Below are positions 38,545 through 48,259 of a DNA stretch of 64,000 nt, in pieces (within the stretch, counting starts at the first letter, position 1; each line of letters starts with the position of its first letter). This stretch comes from Clostridium beijerinckii (GTDB taxonomy: Bacteria > Bacillota > Clostridia > Clostridiales > Clostridiaceae). The notes beneath the pieces are model-generated. The model saw only the letters and a program-made list of their open reading frames with translations. It made no database searches and had not been told where the DNA came from. Both the position numbers and the translations under genes were made by a program. The stretch is from the NCBI GenBank assembly GCA_003129525.1, contig CP029329.1, positions 529,501 through 593,500 of the forward strand, given 5' to 3'.

Positions 38545-38594
38545 GCAAAAAATCCCAAGGCAATACTCACTTTAAGTATTACCTTAGGATTTGC
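38545..38594 (-). terminator. Terminator of prfC
   Basis: The minus strand reads AATCCTAAGGTAATACTT, a short loop, AGTATTGCCTTGGGATT, then six T residues. It lies just after the RF3 stop codon. Confidence 0.88.
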
Positions 38595-38607
38595 TTGATA
38601 ATAAGTT

Positions 38608-40203
38608 TTAGTCCTCACTCTTTCCAACTGCTGAAAGAATCAATCCCTTGTTATGTTCTAATGCCCAACTGATACCCCAATCATTTTGGAATATAAGTAA
38701 ATTTCTATCCTTAAGATCTTTAACCTTTTTAGTATCTGAAGTTAAGTTTAATGAATCCATTTCAATGTCTTTATTTTCAATCCATCTTACATATCTATAA
38801 GCTAATCTATCCATTTTTACATCAACATTATATTCATTATTCAATCTATATTCTAATACTTCAAATTGAAGTACACCAACAACTCCAACTATGATTTCTT
38901 CCATACCGATGTGAGTTTCCCTAAATACTTGAATTGCACCTTCTTGAGCAATTTGAGTAACACCTTTTACAAATTGTTTTCTCTTCATAGTATCTACTGG
39001 TCTTACTCTTGCAAAATGTTCTGGTGCGAAAGCTGGTATTCCTTCAAATTTGAACTTATTTGATGGCATACATAATGTATCACCAATTGAGAATATGCCT
39101 GGATCAAATACACCAATAATATCTCCTGCATAAGCTTCTTCAATAATTTCTCTTTCTGCTGCTAAGAATTGTTGCGGTTGAGCAAGTTTAAGCTTCTTGC
39201 CACCTTGCATATGCATAACTTCCATTCCCTTTTTAAATTCTCCCGAGCAAATTCTCATAAAGGCAATTCTATCTCTATGTGCCTTATTCATATTTGCTTG
39301 AATCTTAAATACAAAGGCTGAAAAATCCTTATCCATAGGATCAATTTCTCCTATGCTTGAATTTCTTGAAAGTGGTGCAGAAGTCATTTTTAAGAAATGC
39401 TCTAAAAATGGTTCAACTCCAAAGTTAGTTAAAGCAGATCCGAAGAATACTGGTGTTAAATCTCCTTCTCTTACCATTTTAGGATCAAGTTCATCTCCTG
39501 CAATATCTAAAAGTTCAATGTCTTCCATAAGTTTATCATGAAGTGGTGTTCCAAGTAGATCCTTGAATATCTCATCATTAACATCACCTTCTGTTGATGT
39601 AACTTCTGTTTGACCATGATTTCCAGCATTAAAAGCTAGAACTCTCTTGTTTTGTCTTTCATAAACACCTTTAAATTCCTTACCTGAACCTATTGGCCAA
39701 TTTATTGGATAAGTCTTTATTCCAAGTTCATTTTCAATATCATCAAGTAAAACAAATGGATCTTGAGCTTCTCTATCCATCTTATTTATAAATGTAAATA
39801 TAGGAATTCCTCGAAGGGCACAAACATGAAATAATTTTCTTGTTTGATCTTCTATACCCTTTGCAGCATCAATAACCATTACCGCACTATCCGCTGCCAT
39901 AAGTGTTCTATATGTATCTTCTGAGAAATCTTGGTGACCTGGAGTATCCAATATATTTATGCAATATCCATCATAATTAAATTGCATAACTGAAGAAGTA
40001 ACAGAAATACCTCTTTGTTTTTCAATTTCCATCCAGTCAGAAACAGCATGTTTAGAAGCTTTTCTTGCTTTAACAGAACCTGCAAGTCTTATTGCACCTC
40101 CATAAAGTAATAACTTTTCTGTAAGTGTAGTTTTACCAGCATCAGGGTGAGAAATAATCGCAAATGTTCTTCTTTTTTCAATTTCCTTTATATAAGCAGC
40201 CAA
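38608..40203 (-). CDS. prfC: Peptide chain release factor 3
   Basis: A 531-residue translational GTPase. The start is a TTG (40203) with GGAGG eight bases upstream. The P-loop is SHPDAGKTTLTEK, switch II is DTPGHQDFSEDTY, the base-specificity motif is NKMDREAQD, and GDLTPVFFGSALTNFGV is typical of RF3. It recycles RF1 and RF2 from the ribosome after termination. It is the only obvious housekeeping gene inside the choline-binding island and has its own terminator. Confidence 0.96.
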   Translation of the reverse strand: MAAYIKEIEKRRTFAIISHPDAGKTTLTEKLLLYGGAIRLAGSVKARKASKHAVSDWMEIEKQRGISVTSSVMQFNYDGYCINILDTPGHQDFSEDTYRTLMAADSAVMVIDAAKGIEDQTRKLFHVCALRGIPIFTFINKMDREAQDPFVLLDDIENELGIKTYPINWPIGSGKEFKGVYERQNKRVLAFNAGNHGQTEVTSTEGDVNDEIFKDLLGTPLHDKLMEDIELLDIAGDELDPKMVREGDLTPVFFGSALTNFGVEPFLEHFLKMTSAPLSRNSSIGEIDPMDKDFSAFVFKIQANMNKAHRDRIAFMRICSGEFKKGMEVMHMQGGKKLKLAQPQQFLAAEREIIEEAYAGDIIGVFDPGIFSIGDTLCMPSNKFKFEGIPAFAPEHFARVRPVDTMKRKQFVKGVTQIAQEGAIQVFRETHIGMEEIIVGVVGVLQFEVLEYRLNNEYNVDVKMDRLAYRYVRWIENKDIEMDSLNLTSDTKKVKDLKDRNLLIFQNDWGISWALEHNKGLILSAVGKSED

Positions 40204-40672
40204 AGCTAAATCCTCCTATTTAATATAAAAATTCTTTAAATACGTCTTTGTTAATTTATTTTTACACTTTTCTAAGTCTTTCGTCAATATATTTAATCCA
40301 CAATCTTCAATGCTTTGCAGCTTGAAATTGTTGATAACTTATTAATATGATATCTAAATTGTATGTTATTAAAAACATTCTATTTTTCCTCATTATTAAC
40401 TGATATATTATAACATATTCCTAAATTTATGTACATTTAATATTATGAGTATTTTTCAATAACTAAGGTCAAATGTAAGAGATTATATTTATGCTTCTTA
40501 GTACTAAGAAAACTGAGCTTAAGTACATACAGTTGTTAATATTTTATTAACATTAATTAAGATTTTATAAAAAGGTACCTAATACCACTTACAACATAGG
40601 TATAGTATAGTACAATAAAAAACATGCTATTATACTCAATTTCTACTTTTTTTGATATTTTTTTAAAAAAAG

Positions 40673-40742
40673 GTACCAAAATATTCATAATCAACTTGTA
40701 TTATATAGTGAAAAAGTAAAATATTACTTTAATTTTAACGTT
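40673..40742 (+). promoter_or_regulatory. Upstream block shared by two choline-binding paralogues (copy 1)
   Basis: GTACCAAAATATTCAT begins a 70-bp block that is matched at 43496-43562. Both continue with a TATA-like stretch, GAAAAGT and ATTACTTTA.TTTTAAC about 40 bp before the start codon. There is a plausible -10 (TATAGT here) but no consensus -35. A second GGTACC-containing segment lies near 40571. The rest of the 40204-40672 gap shows no gene. Confidence 0.55.
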
Positions 40743-40785
40743 AAATATTATTAATATTGATTTTCATAAAAAAAGGAGGATTCTT

Positions 40786-42606
40786 ATGATAAAAAGAATG
40801 AGTAAAGCAACATCATTATTAGTAGCAGCAGCAGCAATTATTTCAATAATACCTGCAAATGCGGCTGACTATAAAAAAATTAATTCGGAAGACGGTACTG
40901 TGTATAATGCAATAGCATATAAAAACGGTAATTTCTATATTGATGGAGAGATTGACGATAAAGACGATGCCTCTTATTATTTAGCAAATGGCAAATATAC
41001 TAATTTAGATGACATTGATAGCGGTGCATCTGCAGCAGGTTATGGTTCTAAATACGTAAATGTAGAGGAAGGAGATTACTTCCTTGATTTAGAAACTGGT
41101 AAAGTAACAGATGACAATCTTAAAGATGATGCACAAGATGATGCTGCTTCAGCTTTAAGAAAAAACATAAAAAAAGATACAGATGGAAGATATGTAAAAA
41201 CTGATGCAGAAACAATTAAAAATTTAGCTAATAAAGAGCTAATTGGGAACAAATTTGGACAAGTATGGTATCAAACTCAATATACAAGTCTTAACGATAC
41301 AAATGGCTTCACTACTGCTACACCAGGGCAATTAAATGTTTATACTGATGGAAAAGGAAGCTACATTGATGCTGACTACAACTTAGGTTCAATTAAAGTA
41401 ACAACAACTTCAACAGCTATTGGTGTTAGTCCAAAAACTGTTACTGTGACAAATACAGATGACAAATTTGATGGTGCAGGTTTAAATGATGCTGTAACTT
41501 CAACAGTCAGTACAAGTTCAACTGTAATTGGGCAAGACTCTAGTAACATATATAGAATTGCAAAAATCACTATAAAAACTGAAGCTACAGTTTCAGTAAG
41601 TAAAATCAACGGTATTGATGTTACTGCAAATGCATTTAACACTTCAACACAAGGTGAAGTAAGCTTTAATGTTATTCAAAAAATTTCAAAAACTCAAGCT
41701 TCTGGAGATATTGATGGAGCAAAATACGCTAAATCAGTTACTAACTACATTATTGCTGATGACAAAGGTGTAGATGCTTCAGTAAATTTATTAACTAAAT
41801 ATACTGTTTCTAATGGGAAAATAATTACATATAAAATAGATACAACTGATAATTCAGTTGAAACTGCTACAATAATATTAACTTCAAAGAACGGTTACTA
41901 TTACACTGACTTCAAAAAGAAAGCAGATGAAAAAGCAGCAGTTGTTGATAGTAATAATTTAGCTGTTGATACAGATGTAGATGGAAACCTTTGGCGATTA
42001 TCTGGTGGATATATATACAGATGGGACAATAATAAAGATTGGGAAAAGATATATAAAGTAGATGGATCTTTCAATGAAATATCCGTATATGATAAAGATA
42101 ACATTGTTGCTTGGAATGAAAATGATGAGGTTTATTCTGTAATTGGTGGAACAGAAGCTGAAACACCAGCTGAAGAAACTCCAGAAGTAAACACTGGTTG
42201 GGTACAAGCACCAAACGGTACTTGGTCATATAACAAAGCTGATGGAACTAAGGCTACAGGTTGGCTTCAAGATGGAGCTTGGTACTACTTAAAAGCCGAT
42301 GGCGTTATGGCTACTGGATGGTACAATGATAACGGTACTTGGTACTTCTTAAATGGGTCAGGTGCAATGCAAACTGGTTGGCTAAATAACAATGGTACTT
42401 GGTATTATCTACAAAGCTCTGGGGCTATGAAAACCGGTTGGTTAAATGACAACGGCACTTGGTACTTCTTACAATCATCAGGAGCAATGACGACTGGTTG
42501 GTTAAATGATAACGGTACTTGGTATTACTTATATTCAAATGGTGCTATGGCTGCTAATACAGTAGTTGACGGATATAATTTATCTTCAAGTGGAGCTTTA
42601 AAGTAA
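40786..42606 (+). CDS. Secreted choline-binding protein, paralogue 1 of a three-member family
   Basis: A 606-residue protein. AAAGGAGG precedes the ATG. The signal peptide MIKRMSKATSLLVAAAAI ends near ANAADYKK. The N-terminal region (about residues 27-460) is not a domain I recognise. It begins with a repeat-like module (YKKINSEDGTVYNAIAY), an acidic stretch ending DDAASALRK, and VYTDGKGSYIDADYNLG and VIQKISKTQASGDIDGAKYAK motifs shared with the proteins at 43612-45468 and 62794-64000. The C-terminus has six choline-binding repeats (GWLNDNGTWYYLYSNGAM) and a closing half repeat. It would be wall-bound through phosphocholine. The N-terminal function is unknown. Confidence 0.88.
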   Translation: MIKRMSKATSLLVAAAAIISIIPANAADYKKINSEDGTVYNAIAYKNGNFYIDGEIDDKDDASYYLANGKYTNLDDIDSGASAAGYGSKYVNVEEGDYFLDLETGKVTDDNLKDDAQDDAASALRKNIKKDTDGRYVKTDAETIKNLANKELIGNKFGQVWYQTQYTSLNDTNGFTTATPGQLNVYTDGKGSYIDADYNLGSIKVTTTSTAIGVSPKTVTVTNTDDKFDGAGLNDAVTSTVSTSSTVIGQDSSNIYRIAKITIKTEATVSVSKINGIDVTANAFNTSTQGEVSFNVIQKISKTQASGDIDGAKYAKSVTNYIIADDKGVDASVNLLTKYTVSNGKIITYKIDTTDNSVETATIILTSKNGYYYTDFKKKADEKAAVVDSNNLAVDTDVDGNLWRLSGGYIYRWDNNKDWEKIYKVDGSFNEISVYDKDNIVAWNENDEVYSVIGGTEAETPAEETPEVNTGWVQAPNGTWSYNKADGTKATGWLQDGAWYYLKADGVMATGWYNDNGTWYFLNGSGAMQTGWLNNNGTWYYLQSSGAMKTGWLNDNGTWYFLQSSGAMTTGWLNDNGTWYYLYSNGAMAANTVVDGYNLSSSGALK

Positions 42607-42696
42607 CTTATAAAAATAAATAATTATTATTAATTCAAATTTAAATATTAACTTAAAATTTGCTCTTTTAAGTAATTTCCTAAAATTTATTAATGT

Positions 42697-42736
42697 AGGG
42701 TTGTCTCAAAAATTCATTTTGAGACAACCCTCTTTT
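42697..42736 (+). terminator. Terminator of paralogue 1
   Basis: AGGGTTGTCTCAAAA pairs with TTTTGAGACAACCCT and CTTTT follows. The same stem ends paralogue 2 at 45579-45617, so the duplication included the 3' region. Confidence 0.88.
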
Positions 42737-42912
42737 ATAATTTCTAACTAATGATTCATCTATAGCTCTTTTATATTTTACAAAACAATTTTTTTGATTC
42801 TATATGGCAAATCTTACAATATTATAGTAATATATTGTAATATGTATTTGTTTACATTGACATATTCTTATTGTTAACAATTAGATAAAATTAATTTAAA
42901 GGGGATAGACTA

Positions 42913-43269
42913 ATGGCTAGTGCAAACATAAAAACTATAATTCAAAAGTTTAAAGACAAAGTGAAAGACTTTCCTATACGAAAAAAATTATTCACATCAG
43001 TTGTAGCAATATTAATTCTTGGATGTTTAGCCTCTGGATTAGGTTTAATATTTATTCAGGTAACTAACGCTTCATAAAATCAAGATTATAAAGGTAATTT
43101 TTTAGAGATAAAAGATTCTATCAGCAATATTTTAGAATCTTTGAATCAAGTATTTTTAAATATTAAAGAAGCAACTTTTCAAGTTAGTGCTGGTTCACAA
43201 CAAGTGGCTAGTACTGCTCAAGTATTATCACAAGGTGCAACAGATCAAGCTTGTGCAGTGAATTTCTAA
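42913..43269 (+). pseudogene. Methyl-accepting chemotaxis protein remnant
   Basis: The frame opens at 42913 after AAAGGGG with MASANIKTIIQKFKDKVKDF and a membrane segment (LILGCLASGLGLIFI), typical of a chemoreceptor N-terminus. It meets an in-frame TAA at 43075-43077, then continues in the same frame with sequence typical of the region before the signalling core (SAGSQQVASTAQVLSQGATDQA) and stops at 43267-43269. The sensor domain and most of the signalling domain are missing. It is a decayed receptor with an internal deletion, a stop mutation and a 3' truncation, lying between the two duplicated choline-binding genes. Confidence 0.8.
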
Positions 43270-43495
43270 TTTCAATATATTTTCATAGGATAAGTATAAC
43301 TTAGCAATTTAATATATATATTTCTACTTCCAATAATATACCTTAAAATTACCTTAAGATATCTTCAGATAATCTTAAGGTTTTATTTGCTTAAAAAGTA
43401 CCAAATATCATTTTAATAAGTGTATGATATTAGGTAATAAGAAAATTATGATTAAATAACATTTTTATTCTTATTATTATAACTTTATTGAAAAT

Positions 43496-43562
43496 GTACC
43501 AAAATATTCATTTATTATCTGTATAGTATAACGAAAAGTTAATTATTACTTTAGTTTTAACT
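43496..43562 (+). promoter_or_regulatory. Upstream block shared by two choline-binding paralogues (copy 2)
   Basis: GTACCAAAATATTCAT and the ATTACTTTAGTTTTAAC end match 40673-40742, about 50 bp before the start codon. A second weaker match (AAAAAGTACCAAATATCA near 43394) corresponds to the segment near 40571. The 43270-43495 stretch also holds a small CCTTAAGATATCTTCAGATA-type inverted repeat near 43350-43385. Confidence 0.55.
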
Positions 43563-43611
43563 TCTTTTTTTGTATTACTATACTAATTTTTTTAATAAAA
43601 GGAGGATTATT

Positions 43612-45468
43612 ATGATTAAAGGAATGAGTAAAGCAACCTCATTAATAGTAGCCGCAGCAACTATTCTTTCTATAGTACCTGCAAGTGCTGCTAATTACAA
43701 AAAAGTTGATTCAGAGGATGGTATAATCTACGATGCAGTAGCGTACAAAGATGGTGCCGCACTTATTGATGGAGAAATTGAAGACATTGATGGCGCCTAT
43801 TACTTAAATGATGGTAACTACCTTGAATTAGAAGATGTTGATTCAGGTTCAGATTACACTTCATATGGTACTAAATATGCTAATGTCGATGAAGGAGATT
43901 ACTTTGTAGATTTAGAAACTGGTTCAGTTACAGATGATGATTTAAATGATGATGATTTAGATGATGCTGCATCGGCATTAAGAAAGAAAATCAAGAAATC
44001 AGATAGATACCTAGATTCAATTTCTACACCGAATACAACTGTATTTGGTGATACAGATATCGCTGACTTAACTGAAATTGCAGGAAATAAATTTGGCGAG
44101 TCTTGGTATGAAGCTAACATTGCTGAAGATAAATCTGCTTCAAGCAATATTTCAAAAACTGGCTTAACAGCTGGTGGAAATCCTTATTTTACTGTCTATA
44201 CTGATACAAGAGGAAACTATATAGATGCAGATTACAACTTAGGAAAAATTAAAGTTTCAACAACTAATGCTGGAATAGCTGTAACAACATCAGCAGCAGT
44301 AACAATAGAAAATACAAAAGATACTTATGACTTAAGAGGTGGAGATGATACTTACGCTAAAATTAAACAAAGCGTAACATTAGGACAAGACTCTAACTAT
44401 ATATATAGATATGCAATAATTTCAGTAACCACAACATCTGATAAAGATGGACAAGTATTCATAAATAATAGAGCATTTAATATTACTACTGGTGCACCTA
44501 ATTCTATTTCTACTGTAGATTTAAAAGTTATTCAAAAAATATCTAAAACTCAAGATGGCGATGATATTGATGATGCAGAATATTCAAAAACTGTTACTAA
44601 CTATGTAATTAGTGATGATGATGCAAAATTAATAGGTAATGATGAGACCAATTATCTTAACTTAGCTAAAGACACTACTGGTAAAACTCAGGCAAGAGTT
44701 ATTGGTGGAAAATTAGTATTATTCCAAGTTGAAGAAAATTCTGATGATGATAATGTTACAGTTCAAGCTGCTACATTAAAATCAAAAAATGGTTACTATT
44801 ATACTGATCTTGAAGAAAGTACAACTATAACAGCAGAATTTAATGATGATCTTGATAAGACAGCATTTGATACTGATGTAGATGGAAATCTTTATGTAAT
44901 AGATGGTGGATATGTTAAGACATTTGACGGAACTGATGATTGGGACAAAGTTTACAAGGTAGATGGCTCAATGGATGCATTATCAGTTTATGATAAAAAT
45001 AACATGGTTTTATGGAGCCAAGATGATGAAGTTTATTCATTAATTGGTAAAACAACAACTGATGGAGATACAACAGTTGAAACTCCAGTTGTAAGTGCCG
45101 GATGGGCTCAAGCTACTGATGGAACTTGGACTTATATAAATACTGATGGAACTAAAGCTACAGGTTGGTTAAACTTAGGTGGTGTTTGGTACTACTTAAA
45201 AGCTGACGGTGTTATGGCTACAGGTTGGGTTCTTGATGGATCAACTTGGTATTATTTAAATCCAGTATCAACTGGTACACAAGGTGCAATGAAAACCGGT
45301 TGGATTCTTGACGGATCAACTTGGTACTTCTTAAGCGGATCAGGAGCAATGAAGACTGGTTGGATTAATGATAATGGTACTTGGTACTATTTATATTCAA
45401 ATGGTGCTATGGCTGCTAATACAGTAATTAACGGATATAGGTTATCTTCAAGTGGAGCTTTAATATAG
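43612..45468 (+). CDS. Secreted choline-binding protein, paralogue 2
   Basis: A 618-residue protein. The start at 43612 has AAAGGAGG upstream; a longer frame from 43570 would read through that site. The signal peptide (MIKGMSKATSLIVAAATI) and the N-terminal region are homologous to paralogue 1 at 40786-42606, including an acidic run (DDDLNDDDLDDAASALRKK) and the VYTDTRGNYIDADYNLG and VIQKISKTQDGDDID motifs. Five choline-binding repeats close the protein, one of them enlarged (LNPVSTGTQGAM). The divergence in the middle region is larger than in the repeats and signal peptide, so the ectodomain may be under different selection. Confidence 0.88.
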   Translation: MIKGMSKATSLIVAAATILSIVPASAANYKKVDSEDGIIYDAVAYKDGAALIDGEIEDIDGAYYLNDGNYLELEDVDSGSDYTSYGTKYANVDEGDYFVDLETGSVTDDDLNDDDLDDAASALRKKIKKSDRYLDSISTPNTTVFGDTDIADLTEIAGNKFGESWYEANIAEDKSASSNISKTGLTAGGNPYFTVYTDTRGNYIDADYNLGKIKVSTTNAGIAVTTSAAVTIENTKDTYDLRGGDDTYAKIKQSVTLGQDSNYIYRYAIISVTTTSDKDGQVFINNRAFNITTGAPNSISTVDLKVIQKISKTQDGDDIDDAEYSKTVTNYVISDDDAKLIGNDETNYLNLAKDTTGKTQARVIGGKLVLFQVEENSDDDNVTVQAATLKSKNGYYYTDLEESTTITAEFNDDLDKTAFDTDVDGNLYVIDGGYVKTFDGTDDWDKVYKVDGSMDALSVYDKNNMVLWSQDDEVYSLIGKTTTDGDTTVETPVVSAGWAQATDGTWTYINTDGTKATGWLNLGGVWYYLKADGVMATGWVLDGSTWYYLNPVSTGTQGAMKTGWILDGSTWYFLSGSGAMKTGWINDNGTWYYLYSNGAMAANTVINGYRLSSSGALI

Positions 45469-45578
45469 TTTATTAAAATAAGTAATAATTATTATACTTT
45501 AAGCTTCATGAATTAATTTATAATTTGCCCTTTAAATATTTCTTAAATTTATCCGATAGCTTGAACTTGATTAATAAT

Positions 45579-45617
45579 AAGGGTTGTCTCAAAAATTATA
45601 TTTTTGAGACAACCCTT
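45579..45617 (+). terminator. Terminator of paralogue 2
   Basis: AAGGGTTGTCTCAAAAA pairs with TTTTTGAGACAACCCTT. The stem is the same as at 42697-42736. Confidence 0.85.
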
Positions 45618-45689
45618 CCCTTATACTTTTGCTAATTTTTAAGTAATTCATTATTTTTATAGTAATCAATTCCATATCTGAATTAATTA

Positions 45690-46751
45690 CTATATATCTA
45701 AAGTATACTTATTTACTTTTAATTTATTTAATATTTCAACTTCATTTGTAATTATACTATCAACCCCAACCTCTATGACTTTCTGCATATCCTCCATGTT
45801 ATTAACTGTATAAGTATTTACTCTTATTCCCGCTTTTTTAATTTCTTCCATATATGCTTTATTTAAAATACTAGGGAAATATGGATGATAACATTCTACA
45901 GAAATAGCTTTTAAATATTTAGGTATATTAACAAGAATAGATTCTGCTAAAGCTCCTAACGTTATTCTTTTCTTAGTAGATAGATTCTTATTCAGTTTAA
46001 TCCTTTGATCTTCGAGCTTCCTTATTTTAATTAAACTCATATGGTTAAAACTCGAAATTATAACTCTATCTCTTAAATTAAAATTATCAATCATTGTTAA
46101 AACTTTTTCTTCTAAACCCTTATATTCAATAACACTATTTTTAAGTTCTAAATTTAATACCTTTAAATCTGATTTTGCAACAAGTTCTAATAATTCTCTT
46201 AATGTAGGTATTTCTTCTCCACCTCTGTTTTGAAAATATTCAACCTCTGCTATAGTATAATCTCCTATTTTTAAATTCTTTATATTATCTGCATTCAAAT
46301 TATCAAAGATCCCTTCAATCTCCAATTTTGAATCTTGAATTTTATCAAAAGACAATTCTTTTAAATAAGGCATCTTTTTTAACATTTCATTATTTACTAA
46401 TTGTATTTTTTTTAATTGTTCATTATCTATAATTTGCAAGTCTTCTAAAATCTTTGATTTTAAATATACCATTTCTTCTAATGCATCAGTTTTTAAAGCT
46501 TGGACCCTTGGTACGCTTTTAGTTCTAAATATTTTGAGTTCATCTAAAGTGTAGTCTTTAACAAAACCATGGCCATTAGTCGTTCTATCTAAGGTTTCAT
46601 CATGAATAATAACTGGTATTCCCTCTTTAGAAAGTTGAACATCAGTTTCTATTCCATCTGCTCCATATTCAATCGCCTTCTTAAAAGCTAACATAGTATT
46701 CTCATCAAATTTTCCACTATAACCTCTATGTGCGATATTTAAAATCCCCAA
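45690..46751 (-). CDS. Glycerophosphodiester phosphodiesterase with an internal insertion
   Basis: A 353-residue GDPD enzyme starting at a TTG (46751) with GGAGG seven bases before. Catalytic and metal motifs are AHRGYSGKFDENT, GIETDVQLSKEG and IIHDETLDRTTNG, and the C-terminus has VNTYTVNN and GVDSIITNE. It hydrolyses glycerophosphodiesters such as glycerophosphocholine to glycerol-3-phosphate and the alcohol. No signal peptide is seen, so it is cytoplasmic. Usual bacterial enzymes are about 240-250 residues. Here about 95 extra residues (roughly 80-175), rich in K, L and E and predicted helical, sit after the first catalytic part. Release of choline for the kinase at 26307-28157 is a reasonable but unproven role. 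Confidence 0.9.
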   Translation of the reverse strand: MGILNIAHRGYSGKFDENTMLAFKKAIEYGADGIETDVQLSKEGIPVIIHDETLDRTTNGHGFVKDYTLDELKIFRTKSVPRVQALKTDALEEMVYLKSKILEDLQIIDNEQLKKIQLVNNEMLKKMPYLKELSFDKIQDSKLEIEGIFDNLNADNIKNLKIGDYTIAEVEYFQNRGGEEIPTLRELLELVAKSDLKVLNLELKNSVIEYKGLEEKVLTMIDNFNLRDRVIISSFNHMSLIKIRKLEDQRIKLNKNLSTKKRITLGALAESILVNIPKYLKAISVECYHPYFPSILNKAYMEEIKKAGIRVNTYTVNNMEDMQKVIEVGVDSIITNEVEILNKLKVNKYTLDI

Positions 46752-46893
46752 TTTATTTCCTCCCTCTATATTTCAAAAGTATTTAATTATATCCTAATAA
46801 ATTTAACATCGTTTACTTATATTCGAACTATAATTTGTAATTTATTTATATATATACATATTTTACACCTATTTCAATTATATTACTACACAT

Positions 46894-46945
46894 AAAAATA
46901 CCTGTTTAATATACTTTATATTTTGCATATTAAACAGGTATTTTT
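46894..46945. terminator. Long hairpin terminator downstream of the 47051-48112 gene
   Basis: AAAAATACCTGTTTAATAT pairs perfectly with ATATTAAACAGGTATTTTT, so T runs flank it in both directions. Near 46968-47015 lies a decayed piece resembling the repeats A and B (CTCCCACT, then TTAATCACACAAAAT). Confidence 0.8.
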
Positions 46946-47050
46946 ATTTAATGTCTACTAGCTATTGTAGCACTCCACTCCCACTAAAAGGAGAAAGTTA
47001 ATCACACAAAATTAAATATATACAGTGTGAAAATTCAATCAAATATAATT

Positions 47051-48112
47051 TTATTGACCAGTTATTTTTACGTAAAATTCGTCATAAACTCCTGATCCGT
47101 CCTTTGCAGTTGCCTTTACAGTAACTGTTCCATTTGAGACTGCTGTTAATTTACCAGAAGTACTTATAGTTGCTTCTCCAGTTGTATTATTTGTGTTATT
47201 TGAAACTGACCATGTTACTGTTTGATCAGTTGCATCATTTGGATATACTTTTTTGGTCATTTGTAAGCTTCCGCTCTTAGTTGTAATTTTAGCTAAATTA
47301 TTTGAGTCTGAAACTGTTATAGCTTCAACCTTTTTAGTATCTTCAGCAGTTGAGCTGTCATCTACTTCCCATTGAGCATATAAAGTAATATCTTTTTTAA
47401 TCTTTATCTTATCATCATATTCGTAGCTTGTACTATCTCCATCACTATCAGTATTCCATTCAACAAATGCATATCCACTCTTGGTAGGTTTATATAAAGT
47501 CATATTTGTATCTTCATCAATAGTTCTTGTCTTAAGTAGTTCATCATCACTATCTTCAGCATAAGGATCTTTAAACTTAACCTTATATTGCTTCACTTGT
47601 TTTGAACCATCTGATGGAATATCACTTGACATCTTTATATCATCACTTACTATTTGACTTGGTACATAAGGAAGTGTGCTGTTTCCATAATAATCAAATC
47701 CTTTGATAGGCATCGGTACATCAGTTCCTATGCAAACTCCATTATCATCAATATTATAAAGTATCCCATTTACAATACAATTACCTTTTTGCATTTCTCC
47801 ACTTTGGGTAAACACATAAATCTTTCCTTCAATTTGGATTACTCCAGTCTGCATAATTCCACTTAAATCTATATAATACCATTCACCATTGCTATTAATC
47901 CATCCAGTTCTCATTTGACCAATATCATCGAAAAAATACCAATTGCCACTTATTTGTCTCCATCCTGTAGCATATCTATATCCTTCTGTATAACTCCAAT
48001 TTCCATAATCATTTTTAACCCATGCAGCTGAAACTCCTACTGGCGCTAATGTAATTATTGTTGAAGTAATAACAGCTGCTACAATTAACTTTTTAAAAAA
48101 CTCATGCTTCAT
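47051..48112 (-). CDS. Secreted protein: choline-binding repeats, Flg_new repeat, one BIG2 domain
   Basis: A 353-residue protein with signal peptide (to about residue 29). The choline-binding repeats come first, about five of them (GWRQISGNWYFFDDIGQM, GWINSNGEWYYIDLSGIM). Next is an InlB/Flg_new type repeat (LYKPTKSGYAFVEWNTDSDG, ending ITLYAQW) and then one BIG2 Ig-like domain (VTWSVSNNTNNTTGEATIS, ending VTVKATAKDGSG). This is the same order as the larger neighbour at 48260-51661, from which it is separated by 147 bp. It looks like a short version of the same adhesin-like protein. AAGGAGG precedes the ATG. Confidence 0.88.
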   Translation of the reverse strand: MKHEFFKKLIVAAVITSTIITLAPVGVSAAWVKNDYGNWSYTEGYRYATGWRQISGNWYFFDDIGQMRTGWINSNGEWYYIDLSGIMQTGVIQIEGKIYVFTQSGEMQKGNCIVNGILYNIDDNGVCIGTDVPMPIKGFDYYGNSTLPYVPSQIVSDDIKMSSDIPSDGSKQVKQYKVKFKDPYAEDSDDELLKTRTIDEDTNMTLYKPTKSGYAFVEWNTDSDGDSTSYEYDDKIKIKKDITLYAQWEVDDSSTAEDTKKVEAITVSDSNNLAKITTKSGSLQMTKKVYPNDATDQTVTWSVSNNTNNTTGEATISTSGKLTAVSNGTVTVKATAKDGSGVYDEFYVKITGQ

Positions 48113-48144
48113 ATTAAGCTCCTCCTTATATTACCTGGTTGTTT

Positions 48145-48172
48145 GGTCAAGTTATATTGCAATAACCTGACC
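48145..48172 (-). other. Intergenic hairpin between the two BIG2 genes
   Basis: On the minus strand GGTCAGGTTAT, short loop, ATAACTTGACC form a stem about 30 bp before the ribosome-binding site of the 47051-48112 gene. No T run follows, so it may be a processing or attenuation site within a two-gene transcript. Confidence 0.4.
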
Positions 48173-48259
48173 ACCTCTTCTTTAGTGTGTTCTACTTTCA
48201 ATTGCGCCCTCTAACTCTGTAATAATTCTAGAAGGTGATTTTTCCTTCCAAATCACGTT

